In this document: in pieces, positions 1 through 7,058 of the stretch
Numbering within the stretch: the stretch's first letter is position 1
Layout: every line of letters begins with the position of its first letter
Assembly: GCA_024690695.1 (NCBI GenBank)
Contig: JAILOS010000039.1
Span: 1 to 29,510 of the forward strand
Source of the DNA: Oscillospiraceae bacterium
GTDB taxonomy: Bacteria > Bacillota_A > Clostridia > Oscillospirales > Oscillospiraceae
DNA: 29,510 nt
Direction: 5' to 3'
Translations under genes and position numbers: made by a program
Notes under the pieces: model-generated
The model's database searches: none
Told to the model about the DNA's origin: nothing
The model's input: the letters and a program-made list of their open reading frames with translations, nothing else

Positions 1-341
1 AAGGCCATGAGAGCGCGGTCCGGCAGCTGACGTCCATTCTCCTGGACAACGCCCGCAAGTATTCCCCGGATGCGAGCCATACGGCGCTCACCCTCGCCCG
101 CACGGGAGGACATACCGTCCTCTCCGTCTCCAATCCTACGGAAACTGAGGTCCGGACCCAGGATCTGAACCGGGTCTTCGACCGTTTCTACCGCACGGAT
201 CCCTCCCGGAACTCCGAGACCGGCGGCAACGGTATCGGCCTTTCCATCGCGCAGGCGATCGTCCAGTCCCACGGGGGCCGGATCCGCGCCTCGACCGAGA
301 GCGGCCGGGATTTCACGATCACCGTGACTTTCCCCCACTGA
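1..341 (+). CDS. Sensor histidine kinase, C-terminal ATPase domain (5' truncated by window)
   Basis: Reading from base 3 gives an open frame to TGA at 339-341. It encodes the C-terminal ATP-binding (HATPase_c) half of a two-component sensor kinase. Visible motifs are the N box (LLDNARKYS), the F/G2 region (RVFDRFYRTDPSR) and the G box (GGNGIGLSIAQAIV), followed by HGG and a short beta-strand tail, as is usual at the end of OmpR-type partner kinases. The kinase would use ATP to phosphorylate its own upstream histidine and pass the phosphate to a response regulator. The sensor, HAMP and DHp regions and the cognate regulator lie outside the window, so the signal cannot be inferred. A bidirectional hairpin follows directly. 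Confidence 0.93.
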   Translation, partial: GHESAVRQLTSILLDNARKYSPDASHTALTLARTGGHTVLSVSNPTETEVRTQDLNRVFDRFYRTDPSRNSETGGNGIGLSIAQAIVQSHGGRIRASTESGRDFTITVTFPH

Positions 342-351
342 CAGCCATAAA

Positions 352-382
352 AAAATCCGCATGGATGATCCGTGCGGATTTT
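352..382. terminator. Bidirectional Rho-independent terminator
   Basis: Perfect inverted repeat AAAATCCGCA / TGCGGATTTT with an 11-base loop, A-rich on the left and T-rich on the right. It sits between the convergent kinase and CofE-like genes and can serve both. Confidence 0.8.
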
Positions 383-396
383 ACTGTCTGTCTCAA

Positions 397-1590
397 TTAC
401 TCGGACGCGTAGTTGTCGAAGTAACCCTGGATCAGGACGACGGGGGTGCCCTTGTCGCCGGAACCGGAGGTCAGATCGGACAGGCTGCCGAGCAGATCGG
501 TCAGGCGGCGGGGCGTCGTGCCCTCGGACTCCATGCGGCCCACGAGGTTGGCGTCCTTGGAACGGATGCGCTCGCGCATGGCTTCCTCGGCCTCAGCGCC
601 GGTCAGGCCCTTGAAATCGGTGTCGGCCAGATACTTGAGCTTCAGCTCGTTGGGCGTGCCTTCCAGGCCCTTCGTATAGGAGGGAGAAACGACCGGATCG
701 GCCAGCTCCCAGATGCCGCCGACGGGATCCTTGAAGGCGCCGTCGCCGTAGACCATGACCTCGAAATGCTTGCCGGTGCGCTCGAGCAGATCGGCCTGGA
801 TATCCTCGACGAGCTGCTGGCAATCGCGCGGGAAGAGCTTCACACGGTCCTCGCTGGCCTTGTTGGAGCCGAGAAGGCCGTATTTCTCGTTGTAGCCGCT
901 TCCGTTGACCGGGGCGGTCATCAGTTCGTCCAGACCGAAGACGCGCTCGGCGCCTGCGCTTTTCAGCAGACGCTTGGACCGGGCGCGGGTGTGGATATCG
1001 CAGACGACGACGTTTTTCGTATGATCGAGGATCGCGCGCGGATCATTGGCGAACAGGATCTCGACCTCCGCGCCGCAGCCGCGGATCAGCGAGGCGTAGT
1101 AATCGACGTAGTCGATCCCGGTAAAGGGATGCACCGTAAAGCCGAAGAGAGCGCGGTACTGTTCGAGCGTCAGCCGGTCGCGGTAAGGATCGACGCCTTT
1201 TTCGTCCAGCAGATCCGGATCGAACAGATGATTGCCGACCTCGTCGGCGGGAAAGGACAGCTGCAGAACGATCTTCTTCGCACCCTTCGCGATGCCGCGC
1301 AGACAGATCGCAAAGCGGTTGCGGCTGAGGATCGGGAAGACGACGCCGACGGTCTCTCCGCCGAGCTTGGCCTTCACGTCCGCGGCGATATCGTCCACGG
1401 TCGCGTAATTGCCCTGAGACCGGGCGACGATGGCCTCGGTCATCGCGACGATATCCCGGTCGCGCACGGAAAAGCCGTCGTCCTCGGCGGCCGCCAGCAC
1501 GCAGTCCGTGACGATCCGGCGAAGATCGTCGCCCTCGCGGATGATCGGCGCACGAACGCCTCTGGACACGGTTCCTACCATTCTTGCCAT
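397..1590 (-). CDS. Coenzyme F420-0:L-glutamate ligase family protein (CofE-like), long divergent form
   Basis: The 397-residue protein resembles the F420_ligase family (CofE). The N-terminal part carries IREGDDL and a D-x-D-I-V-A-M-T-E-A-I-V-A-R-S-Q-G segment like the CofE core, and a GDGAFKDPVGG segment lies in the second half. In archaea and actinobacteria CofE adds glutamate to F420-0 using GTP. Classical CofE is about 250 residues, so this form is roughly 150 residues longer, and no other F420 gene is visible here; the substrate is therefore uncertain. It ends in TAA at 397-399. The ATG at 1588-1590 is preceded by GAGGGA at suitable spacing and by a good promoter at 1625-1653. It is monocistronic and divergent from the HD-GYP gene. 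Confidence 0.8.
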   Translation of the reverse strand: MARMVGTVSRGVRAPIIREGDDLRRIVTDCVLAAAEDDGFSVRDRDIVAMTEAIVARSQGNYATVDDIAADVKAKLGGETVGVVFPILSRNRFAICLRGIAKGAKKIVLQLSFPADEVGNHLFDPDLLDEKGVDPYRDRLTLEQYRALFGFTVHPFTGIDYVDYYASLIRGCGAEVEILFANDPRAILDHTKNVVVCDIHTRARSKRLLKSAGAERVFGLDELMTAPVNGSGYNEKYGLLGSNKASEDRVKLFPRDCQQLVEDIQADLLERTGKHFEVMVYGDGAFKDPVGGIWELADPVVSPSYTKGLEGTPNELKLKYLADTDFKGLTGAEAEEAMRERIRSKDANLVGRMESEGTTPRRLTDLLGSLSDLTSGSGDKGTPVVLIQGYFDNYASE

Positions 1591-1624
1591 AAGGAATCCC
1601 TCGCTTTCTGTTTTTTACCGGAGC

Positions 1625-1653
1625 ATTATAAACCATAGCGGATCAAGATACAA
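1625..1653 (-). promoter_or_regulatory. Sigma-A type promoter for the CofE-like gene
   Basis: On the minus strand: TTGTAT (1648-1653), 17-base spacer, TATAAT (1625-1630), about 35 bases upstream of the ATG. Confidence 0.7.
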
Positions 1654-1689
1654 GAGCCAGAAAAAGCATTTCGTCAAATCGATCTGCGC

Positions 1690-1718
1690 TTGACGCAGAA
1701 AATCCGGCATGATATGAT
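1690..1718 (+). promoter_or_regulatory. Sigma-A type promoter for the HD-GYP gene
   Basis: TTGACG (1690-1695), 17-base spacer, TATGAT (1713-1718). It lies back to back with the minus-strand promoter at 1625-1653, with the two -35 boxes 36 bases apart. Confidence 0.7.
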
Positions 1719-1756
1719 TCAATCAATGATTTCAGACGGATCCGGAGGCGAGTTCC

Positions 1757-2959
1757 GTGAGCCAAAAAATCAAATCCATCATAGAAGCCCTTGACCGCAG
1801 CATCTTCGTCGGCGAGCGTTTTGAGAAAAACATGCACAATATCAAGATCACGTCCTTGATCGTCATTGTGCTCGGCCTCGTCATGTTCGTGCTGAATTTT
1901 CTTCAGAAGCAGTATATAACCGCCGCTTCGCCCCTGATTATCCTGATCTCGGGTGTTATTTCCGTTCTTGCCGTTGAAAAGCACAGGAACAGGGAAGCTG
2001 CCGTCGTGTCCACCATGGTCGCCATCGTGCTGGTCCTTACCTTTGACATCCTTTACGTTGACAACGGCTTTGCCTTCCTCTGGACGCTCATGGTGCCGCT
2101 GACCGTCTGCTATATGTTTTCCGTCAAGTTGGGCATCGGCATCTCGCTTTATTTTGAGGCGATCTTCGTTCTGCTGTTTTATACCCCGCTGCGAAAGCTG
2201 GTAGAAGGGCATTATTCGGAAGTCGTAATGCAGCGCTTTCCGCTGCTGTTCTTCTTCGTGTCGCTGCTTACGCTCTACGTCATGTATCAATACCATGTGA
2301 GCGTCCTGTTTGAGATCGATTACGCCGAGCGGCTGAGCGAAGAGGTCGAACGGCAGACGAAGGTGGCCACGGACAGGACGGAGCAGCTGGAGCGTCAGTC
2401 GCAGGCCATGGTCGAAACCTTTGCCCGTGTCATCGACGCCAAAGACAGATACACGAACGGCCATTCCTTCCGCGTGATGCACGTCGCGGTCCAGCTGTCG
2501 AAAAAGCTCGGATGGGGAGCGGAGGAAATCGAGCAGCTCAAAAGGGAGGCGCTGCTGCACGATATCGGCAAGGTAGGCGTCCCGGACGCGGTGCTCAACA
2601 AGCCTGCCAGGCTGACCGAAATGGAGTATGAGGTCATCAAATCCCACACGACCACCGGCGCGGCGATCCTGTCCGGCCTGGAGGACATGTCCGACATAGC
2701 CAACGTCGCGCTGAGCCATCACGAGCGCTATGACGGCAGGGGATACCCCTTCGGTCTCGCCGGCTCCTCCATTTCCGTTCACGCGCGCGTCGTGGCCATT
2801 GCCGACGCCTACGACGCCATGAGCTCCTCCAGGCCGTACAGAGAAGCGCTTTCCAGAGAGCTGATCCGAAACGAACTGGTTAACGGCCGCGGAACTCAGT
2901 TCGACCCGCAGTTTCTCGACGTGTTTCTGGACATGTTCGACGCAGGCGAGCTTGATTGA
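1757..2959 (+). CDS. Membrane-bound HD-GYP domain protein (probable c-di-GMP phosphodiesterase)
   Basis: A 400-residue protein starting at GTG 1757 with GGAGG eight bases upstream. About six hydrophobic segments cover residues ~30-185. A charged, probably coiled-coil linker follows (~188-215), then an HD-GYP domain to the end. Visible metal-binding and signature motifs are NGHSFRV, LLHDIGKVGVP, the HHERYDGRGYPFGL GYP region and the DAYDAMSSSRPYR segment. HD-GYP proteins hydrolyse cyclic di-GMP (or related dinucleotides) in the cytosol. The N-terminal membrane bundle resembles no sensor domain that I can name and presumably senses a membrane or extracellular cue. The gene appears monocistronic, bounded by its own promoter and a strong hairpin. 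Confidence 0.92.
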   Translation: MSQKIKSIIEALDRSIFVGERFEKNMHNIKITSLIVIVLGLVMFVLNFLQKQYITAASPLIILISGVISVLAVEKHRNREAAVVSTMVAIVLVLTFDILYVDNGFAFLWTLMVPLTVCYMFSVKLGIGISLYFEAIFVLLFYTPLRKLVEGHYSEVVMQRFPLLFFFVSLLTLYVMYQYHVSVLFEIDYAERLSEEVERQTKVATDRTEQLERQSQAMVETFARVIDAKDRYTNGHSFRVMHVAVQLSKKLGWGAEEIEQLKREALLHDIGKVGVPDAVLNKPARLTEMEYEVIKSHTTTGAAILSGLEDMSDIANVALSHHERYDGRGYPFGLAGSSISVHARVVAIADAYDAMSSSRPYREALSRELIRNELVNGRGTQFDPQFLDVFLDMFDAGELD

Positions 2960-2974
2960 AAACAGACAGACAGG

Positions 2975-3011
2975 AAAAAGCTCTTTTGTCATCAGACAAA
3001 AGAGCTTTTTT
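2975..3011. terminator. Bidirectional terminator (CTTTTGTC/GACAAAAG stem family)
   Basis: A 16-base perfect stem (2975-2990 with 2995-3010) and loop ATCA, with A and T runs at the two ends. It separates the HD-GYP gene from the minus-strand tRNA array. Its core matches terminators at 19222-19247 and 20334-20366. Confidence 0.9.
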
Positions 3012-3085
3012 GGAGGCGCCACCCGGATTCGGACCGGGGAGTCGCGGATTTGCAGTCCGCTGCCTTACCTCTTGGCTATGGCGCC
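3011..3085 (-). tRNA. tRNA-Cys(GCA)
   Basis: The minus strand folds as a cloverleaf: acceptor GGCGCCA pairs with TGGCGCC, anticodon loop CTGCAAA gives GCA, and the T loop is TCCGAAT. The discriminator is U, typical of tRNA-Cys, and the CCA end is encoded. It is the last gene of a four-tRNA array. Confidence 0.96.
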
Positions 3086-3139
3086 GTCTATATAAAACAG
3101 AGGCGGGCTATAGGAAACAGCCCGCGACTGCATTTTTTA

Positions 3140-3215
3140 TGGAGCGGGCAACGAGGCTCGAACTCGCTACCTCCACCTTGGCAAGGTGGCGCTCTACCGG
3201 ATGAGCTATGCCCGC
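3140..3215 (-). tRNA. tRNA-Gly(GCC)
   Basis: Acceptor GCGGGCA pairs with TGCCCGC. The anticodon stem CACCT/AGGTG holds loop TTGCCAA with anticodon GCC. The T arm contains GTTCGAGCC and CCA is encoded. It is third in the array. Confidence 0.96.
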
Positions 3216-3240
3216 GTAAAGACCCGCCCGTTCGGACGGG

Positions 3241-3316
<76 letters not shown>

Positions 3317-3330
3317 ATATCAAACTGAAC

Positions 3331-3407
3331 TGGTGGGAACAACTGGACTCGAACCAGTGACCCCCTGCTTGTAAGGCAGGTGCTCTAACCAGCTGAGCTA
3401 TGCTCCC
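3331..3407 (-). tRNA. tRNA-Val(UAC)
   Basis: Acceptor GGGAGCA pairs with TGTTCCC. The anticodon stem CCTGC/GCAGG has loop CTTACAA, giving TAC. The T arm has GTTCGAGTC and CCA is encoded. It is the first gene of the array, directly behind the promoter at 3425-3453. Confidence 0.96.
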
Positions 3408-3424
3408 AACTTGACAGCTCAGTC

Positions 3425-3453
3425 ATAATAACATCGGCCCTTGCTTTTGTCAA
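3425..3453 (-). promoter_or_regulatory. Strong promoter of the tRNA Val-Phe-Gly-Cys array
   Basis: On the minus strand: TTGACA (3448-3453), 17-base spacer, TATTAT (3425-3430), ending about 18 bases before tRNA-Val. No clear terminator separates it from hslO upstream, so read-through from hslO is also possible. Confidence 0.85.
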
Positions 3454-3477
3454 GGAATTTTTTTGGATCCGGCACCT

Positions 3478-4368
3478 TTATTTTTCCGTCTCGTTCCGGC
3501 GGTTTTCCAGAAGCGAGCGGAGCTCGTCGGGGCTGAAGGCGTAGTCCTTTTCGCAGAACTGGCAGGATACGACGGTTTCGCGCCCTTCGGCGATCATCTC
3601 CTCGAGCTCCTCGGGCGAGATGACGCCCAGCGCCTTTTCGACCCGTTCGCGGGAGCAGGGACAGTGATAGGCGATCGGCGCTTCGCCGACAATATGATGC
3701 TCAAAACCTCGCAGCACCTGGTCGAACAGCGCCTCTTCGCCGTCCTCGGCCAGTACGGTCGTCAGCTGATCCATCATAAAAATGTTCTCTTCCAGCCTGT
3801 CCACGGTCTCTTCCGGCGCGCCGGGCATCAGCTGCACGAGAAAACCGCCCGCGGCCTTGACCGTGCGGTCCGTGTCGATCAGCACGCCGAGCGCGCAGGC
3901 GCTGGGGAGCTGTTCGCTGGTCAGCAGATAAGAGGTCACGTCCTCGGCGATCTCGCCGCTGACGAGCTCGACCGAGCCGATATAAGGCTCCTTCAGCCCG
4001 ATATCCCGGCTGACGGTCAGCGTACCGTCCCGGCCGACCGCGCCGCCCACGTCGAGCTTGCCGTCGGCGCGCAGCGGCAGATCGACCTCCGGCCGGTCGA
4101 CGTAACCGCGAACGAAGCCGTTTTTGTCCGACACCGCGACGACGCTGCCGAGCGGCCCGCCGCCGTTGATGCGGATCGTGAGGCTGGCTTCTTCTTCCTT
4201 CATCGCCTGCCCCAGCATCGAGGCGGCGCAGAGCGTTCTTCCCAGCGCGGCGGCGGCGGTAGGGGAGCAGCGGTGGATGCGCCGGGCCTCCTCCACGCAG
4301 TCGCGCGCGTTGATCACACACATTTTGACGGCTCCTTCGCCGGCCGTCGCGCGAATGATTCGGTCCAT
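3478..4368 (-). CDS. hslO: Hsp33 redox-regulated chaperone
   Basis: At 296 residues the protein has the usual Hsp33 length. The N-terminal domain starts MDRIIRATAGEGAVK and contains the RINGGGPLGSVVAVSD and YVDRPEVDLP segments. The C-terminal redox switch shows the zinc-binding pattern CPC followed about 30 residues later by CQFC. Hsp33 is cytosolic and inactive when its four cysteines hold zinc; oxidation with unfolding releases zinc and turns on its holdase activity. The start ATG lies three bases after the stop of the methyltransferase, so the gene is the last member of a three-gene operon (YerC-like regulator, methyltransferase, hslO). The tRNA array follows after about 70 bases. Confidence 0.96.
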   Translation of the reverse strand: MDRIIRATAGEGAVKMCVINARDCVEEARRIHRCSPTAAAALGRTLCAASMLGQAMKEEEASLTIRINGGGPLGSVVAVSDKNGFVRGYVDRPEVDLPLRADGKLDVGGAVGRDGTLTVSRDIGLKEPYIGSVELVSGEIAEDVTSYLLTSEQLPSACALGVLIDTDRTVKAAGGFLVQLMPGAPEETVDRLEENIFMMDQLTTVLAEDGEEALFDQVLRGFEHHIVGEAPIAYHCPCSRERVEKALGVISPEELEEMIAEGRETVVSCQFCEKDYAFSPDELRSLLENRRNETEK

Positions 4369-4371
4369 TTC

Positions 4372-5106
4372 TTATTTCCCTTCGTTCAATAGTCTTCTGG
4401 CCGTGAAGAAAAGACGGCCAGAGCAGGAATCCAGCGCCTCGAGGCTCAGCGTTTCAAATCCGGCCCCGGCGAGCAGCCGCTGCAGCGCCTCCGGCTCGTG
4501 CGCGTATTCAAGATGCTCTTCCCGGCTGCGTTTCCAGAGCTTCTTTTCCCGGGAAAAGAGATCCATCCCGTAGCACAGCAGCTTTTCGGCCTCGTCGTAA
4601 TCGGCCCGCCACAGACAGAGAAGATCCTCGGTCTCGTCGACGAAGATTTCCCCGTCAAGCGAACGCAGAAAATCCGGCGTGCGGATATCGAACAGCAGCA
4701 GACCGTCCGGACGGATGAAGAGATGCAGCCGGCGAAAGACTTCGGGCAGATCCTCAGGCGGGATATAATTCATGCCGTCCAGGGAACAATAAGCCGCGTC
4801 GACGGTTCCGTACAGGTCGAGCCCGGCGGCGTCCTGCAGTAAAAACAGCGGCGGTACGGGGAGGGATGCGCATTTTTCGCGCGCCTGCATCAGCATATCC
4901 TCCGAGGCGTCGGCCGCGATCATCTCATATCCGCGCCGTGCCATGATCTCCGTCAGCGTGCCGGTACCGCAGCAGAGGTCGAGAAGCATCCGAAACGATC
5001 CGCCGCCGCGCTGAAAACAGGCTTCGTAATAGTCGGCGAAGCGATCGTACGGCACGTCGCCGGTCAATGCGTCGTACCAGGCGGCAAGAGCTCCGTAACA
5101 GTTCAC
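4372..5106 (-). CDS. Class I SAM-dependent methyltransferase
   Basis: The 244-residue protein uses GTG 5104-5106, which overlaps the TGA of the upstream YerC-like gene by four bases (GTGA), so translation is probably coupled. The open frame continues further upstream, but that part lies antisense-free over the regulator in another frame and has no homology signal. The N-terminus (YDALTGDVPYDRFADYY) and the SAM-binding motif LLDLCCGTGTLTEIMARRGY, then an acidic loop AADASEDML, are typical of small-molecule or protein methyltransferases found beside hslO in Clostridia. The substrate cannot be told from sequence. Confidence 0.9.
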   Translation of the reverse strand: MNCYGALAAWYDALTGDVPYDRFADYYEACFQRGGGSFRMLLDLCCGTGTLTEIMARRGYEMIAADASEDMLMQAREKCASLPVPPLFLLQDAAGLDLYGTVDAAYCSLDGMNYIPPEDLPEVFRRLHLFIRPDGLLLFDIRTPDFLRSLDGEIFVDETEDLLCLWRADYDEAEKLLCYGMDLFSREKKLWKRSREEHLEYAHEPEALQRLLAGAGFETLSLEALDSCSGRLFFTARRLLNEGK

Positions 5107-5399
5107 GGCCGATCCTCCGCCATGCGCTCGAACGCGATCTGGTAGCCGCCGGCGCCGTACTGCAGAGAACGGTTGACGCGGCTGACCGTGGCGCTGGAGG
5201 CGCCGGTGCGCGCGACGATATCCGCGTAAACCATGCCGTGATCGAGACAGTAGGCGACGAGCGCGCGCTGCTCCAGCGCGATCAGCTCCGTCTGCGAGCA
5301 GAGCGCTTCGAAAAACAGACGGCATTCTTCTTCGTTTTGCAGCGTGAGCAGCGCCTTGTACAGCGTGTCGCTGCGCTGCTTGTTGTTGAGCTTGTTCAT
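5103..5399 (-). CDS. YerC/YecD-type TrpR-related DNA-binding protein
   Basis: A 98-residue protein of the TrpR-related YerC/YecD family. The second half contains a helix-turn-helix (YADIVARTGASSATVSRVNR) followed by a short YGAGGYQIAFE tail. The first half is helical and probably dimerises (ALEQRALVAYCLDHG). It is probably a small transcriptional regulator; the effector of this family is not firmly established, and tryptophan control should not be assumed. It is first in an operon with the methyltransferase and hslO and lies behind the promoter at 5432-5460, so autoregulation is plausible (inference). Confidence 0.9.
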   Translation of the reverse strand: MNKLNNKQRSDTLYKALLTLQNEEECRLFFEALCSQTELIALEQRALVAYCLDHGMVYADIVARTGASSATVSRVNRSLQYGAGGYQIAFERMAEDRP

Positions 5400-5431
5400 C
5401 GTGACCCTCGCTTTTTCGGTTTTGCGAAAGC

Positions 5432-5460
5432 ATCATACACCAACGATTTAGAAATGTAAA
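5432..5460 (-). promoter_or_regulatory. Promoter of the yerC-like / methyltransferase / hslO operon
   Basis: On the minus strand: TTTACA (5455-5460), 17-base spacer, TATGAT (5432-5437), about 33 bases before the ATG. Confidence 0.75.
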
Positions 5461-5511
5461 GCATGAAAGACCGGATTCACTTTTTCTTCACATTTCAGAC
5501 CCCGATTTTTC

Positions 5512-5540
5512 TTGCGCGGGGGATGATTTTGTACTATACT
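5512..5540 (+). promoter_or_regulatory. Promoter of the nfeD-SPFH operon
   Basis: TTGCGC (5512-5517), 17-base spacer, TATACT (5535-5540), 26 bases before the nfeD start. Confidence 0.7.
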
Positions 5541-5565
5541 GATCCCAGATATCAAGGAAGGAGAG

Positions 5566-6015
5566 ATGAACATGATATCTTTTTCCTGGCCGGTTTTCTG
5601 GATCGTCGCGTTCATCGTGTTTCTGATCGTTGAAGCCGCTGTTCCCGGGCTCGTCTCCATCTGGTTTGCGGTCGGCACGCTGCCTGCGCTGCTGTCCGCC
5701 TTCCTCGGCGGCTCGCCTGTGCTGCAGTGGATCCTGTTTATCGTGTCCTCCGTCGCCGCGCTGTATTTCACAAGGCCGCTGGCCATTAAATACGTCAACT
5801 CCCGCGTACAGCCGACGAACGCCGACATGCTGATCGGGAAGGACTGCGTCGTCAAGGAGACCGTGGATAATCTCCACGGCACCGGCGCCGTTTCCGTGGG
5901 CGGCAAGGTGTGGACGGCGAGGTCGGAGCAGGAGGACGAGGTCCTGCCGGAAAACTCGGTGGCCGAGGTTTTGAAGATCGACGGCGTCAAGCTGATCGTT
6001 CGGAAAAAAAGCTGA
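5566..6015 (+). CDS. NfeD family membrane protein (short form)
   Basis: A 149-residue protein with about three hydrophobic segments (residues ~8-28, ~32-46 and ~52-70), then a soluble C-terminal OB-fold-like domain beginning near IGKDCVVKETVDNL and containing GAVSVGGKVWTA. This is the short NfeD form without the ClpP-type protease domain. NfeD proteins pair with SPFH/flotillin-like proteins in membrane microdomains, and the next gene is such a partner. Two ATGs are possible: 5566 (AAGGA seven bases upstream) and 5572 (GGAG eight bases upstream). Both give the same protein apart from two residues. Confidence 0.92.
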   Translation: MNMISFSWPVFWIVAFIVFLIVEAAVPGLVSIWFAVGTLPALLSAFLGGSPVLQWILFIVSSVAALYFTRPLAIKYVNSRVQPTNADMLIGKDCVVKETVDNLHGTGAVSVGGKVWTARSEQEDEVLPENSVAEVLKIDGVKLIVRKKS

Positions 6016-6060
6016 TTGTGTCTAAAGATTAATTTCTGTAAAAAAATTGGAGGTAAAAAC

Positions 6061-6954
6061 ATGGAAAATCTGATCCTGCCCGGCATTCTGATCCTGATCG
6101 TAGTCGTCATTTTCGCGCGCAATATCCGCGTTGTGCAGCAGGCCCGCGCCTACGTGATCGAGCGTCTCGGCGCTTACAAGACCACCTGGCACACCGGCAT
6201 CCACCTCAAGGTCCCGTTCATCGAGCGCATTGCCAAGATCGTCTCGCTGAAGGAGCAGGTTGCCGACTTCCCGCCCCAGCCCGTTATCACGAAGGATAAC
6301 GTCACCATGCAGATCGATACCGTCGTCTACTTCCAGATCACCGACCCGAAGCTCTTTACCTACGGTATCGAGCAGCCGATGGTCGCCATCGAGAACCTGG
6401 CCGCAACGACCCTGCGTAACATCATCGGCGACCTGGAGCTCGACCAGTGCCTGACGAGCCGCGATATCATCAATACCAAAATGCGCGCCATCCTCGACGA
6501 GGCGACCGACCCCTGGGGCATCAAGGTCAACCGTGTCGAGCTGAAGAACATCCTGCCTCCGAAGGAGATCCAGAACGCGATGGAGAAGCAGATGAAGGCC
6601 GAGCGTGAACGCCGCGAGGCCATTCTCCGCGCCGAAGGCGAGAAGCGCGCCGCGATCCTCGAGGCCGAAGGCGAGAAGGAATCCGCGATCCTGCGCGCCG
6701 ACGCCAAGAAGCAGCAGCAAATCCTCGAGGCCGAAGGCGAAGCCGAGGCTATCCTGAAGGTGCAGACCGCTACCGCCGAAGGTATCCGCCGCATCAACGA
6801 GGCCGCTCCCACGGAGGCCGTCATCAAGATCAAGGCGCTCGAAGCCTTCACCGCCGCGGCCGACGGCAAGGCCACGAAGATCATCATCCCCAGCGAGATC
6901 GCCGGCATCGCCGGTCTGGCGCAGGGCGTGATCGAGGCCGTCAAGAAAGACTGA
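6061..6954 (+). CDS. SPFH/Band 7 (stomatin-like, QmcA-type) membrane protein
   Basis: The 297-residue protein starts at ATG 6061 behind TTGGAGG; the frame is open upstream but has no ribosome site there. It has one N-terminal hydrophobic segment (residues ~3-19), then the SPFH domain (VVQQARAYVIERLGAYK, LKVPFIERIAKIVSLKEQ, DNVTMQIDTVVYFQITDP). A long helical region rich in repeated A-E-G-E-K units (~residues 180-245) probably forms a coiled coil. A hydrophobic end segment (IAGIAGLAQGVIEAV) follows. These proteins oligomerise on the membrane and scaffold proteases or microdomains. It lies 45 bases after nfeD in the same operon and ends at a strong terminator. Confidence 0.95.
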   Translation: MENLILPGILILIVVVIFARNIRVVQQARAYVIERLGAYKTTWHTGIHLKVPFIERIAKIVSLKEQVADFPPQPVITKDNVTMQIDTVVYFQITDPKLFTYGIEQPMVAIENLAATTLRNIIGDLELDQCLTSRDIINTKMRAILDEATDPWGIKVNRVELKNILPPKEIQNAMEKQMKAERERREAILRAEGEKRAAILEAEGEKESAILRADAKKQQQILEAEGEAEAILKVQTATAEGIRRINEAAPTEAVIKIKALEAFTAAADGKATKIIIPSEIAGIAGLAQGVIEAVKKD

Positions 6955-6978
6955 TCCGATAAAAAAGAAAAAAATCTT

Positions 6979-7008
6979 AAGGGGTTGCGCAGGCAACCCC
7001 TTTTCTTT
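6979..7008 (+). terminator. Rho-independent terminator of nfeD-SPFH operon
   Basis: Stem AAGGGGTTGC (6979-6988), loop GCAG, GCAACCCCTT (6993-7002), then a T-rich run. The T run overlaps the expected -35 region of the hexokinase promoter. Confidence 0.9.
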
Positions 7009-7022
7009 ATCGGAAATCGTGC

Positions 7023-7028
7023 TATAAT
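7023..7028 (+). promoter_or_regulatory. -10 box of the hexokinase gene promoter
   Basis: Perfect TATAAT 31 bases before the ATG. The -35 region falls in the T tract of the preceding terminator and is poor (TTTTCT-like). Confidence 0.5.
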
Positions 7029-7058
7029 AAATCGAATAAAAGCAGAAGGAGAACAGAC

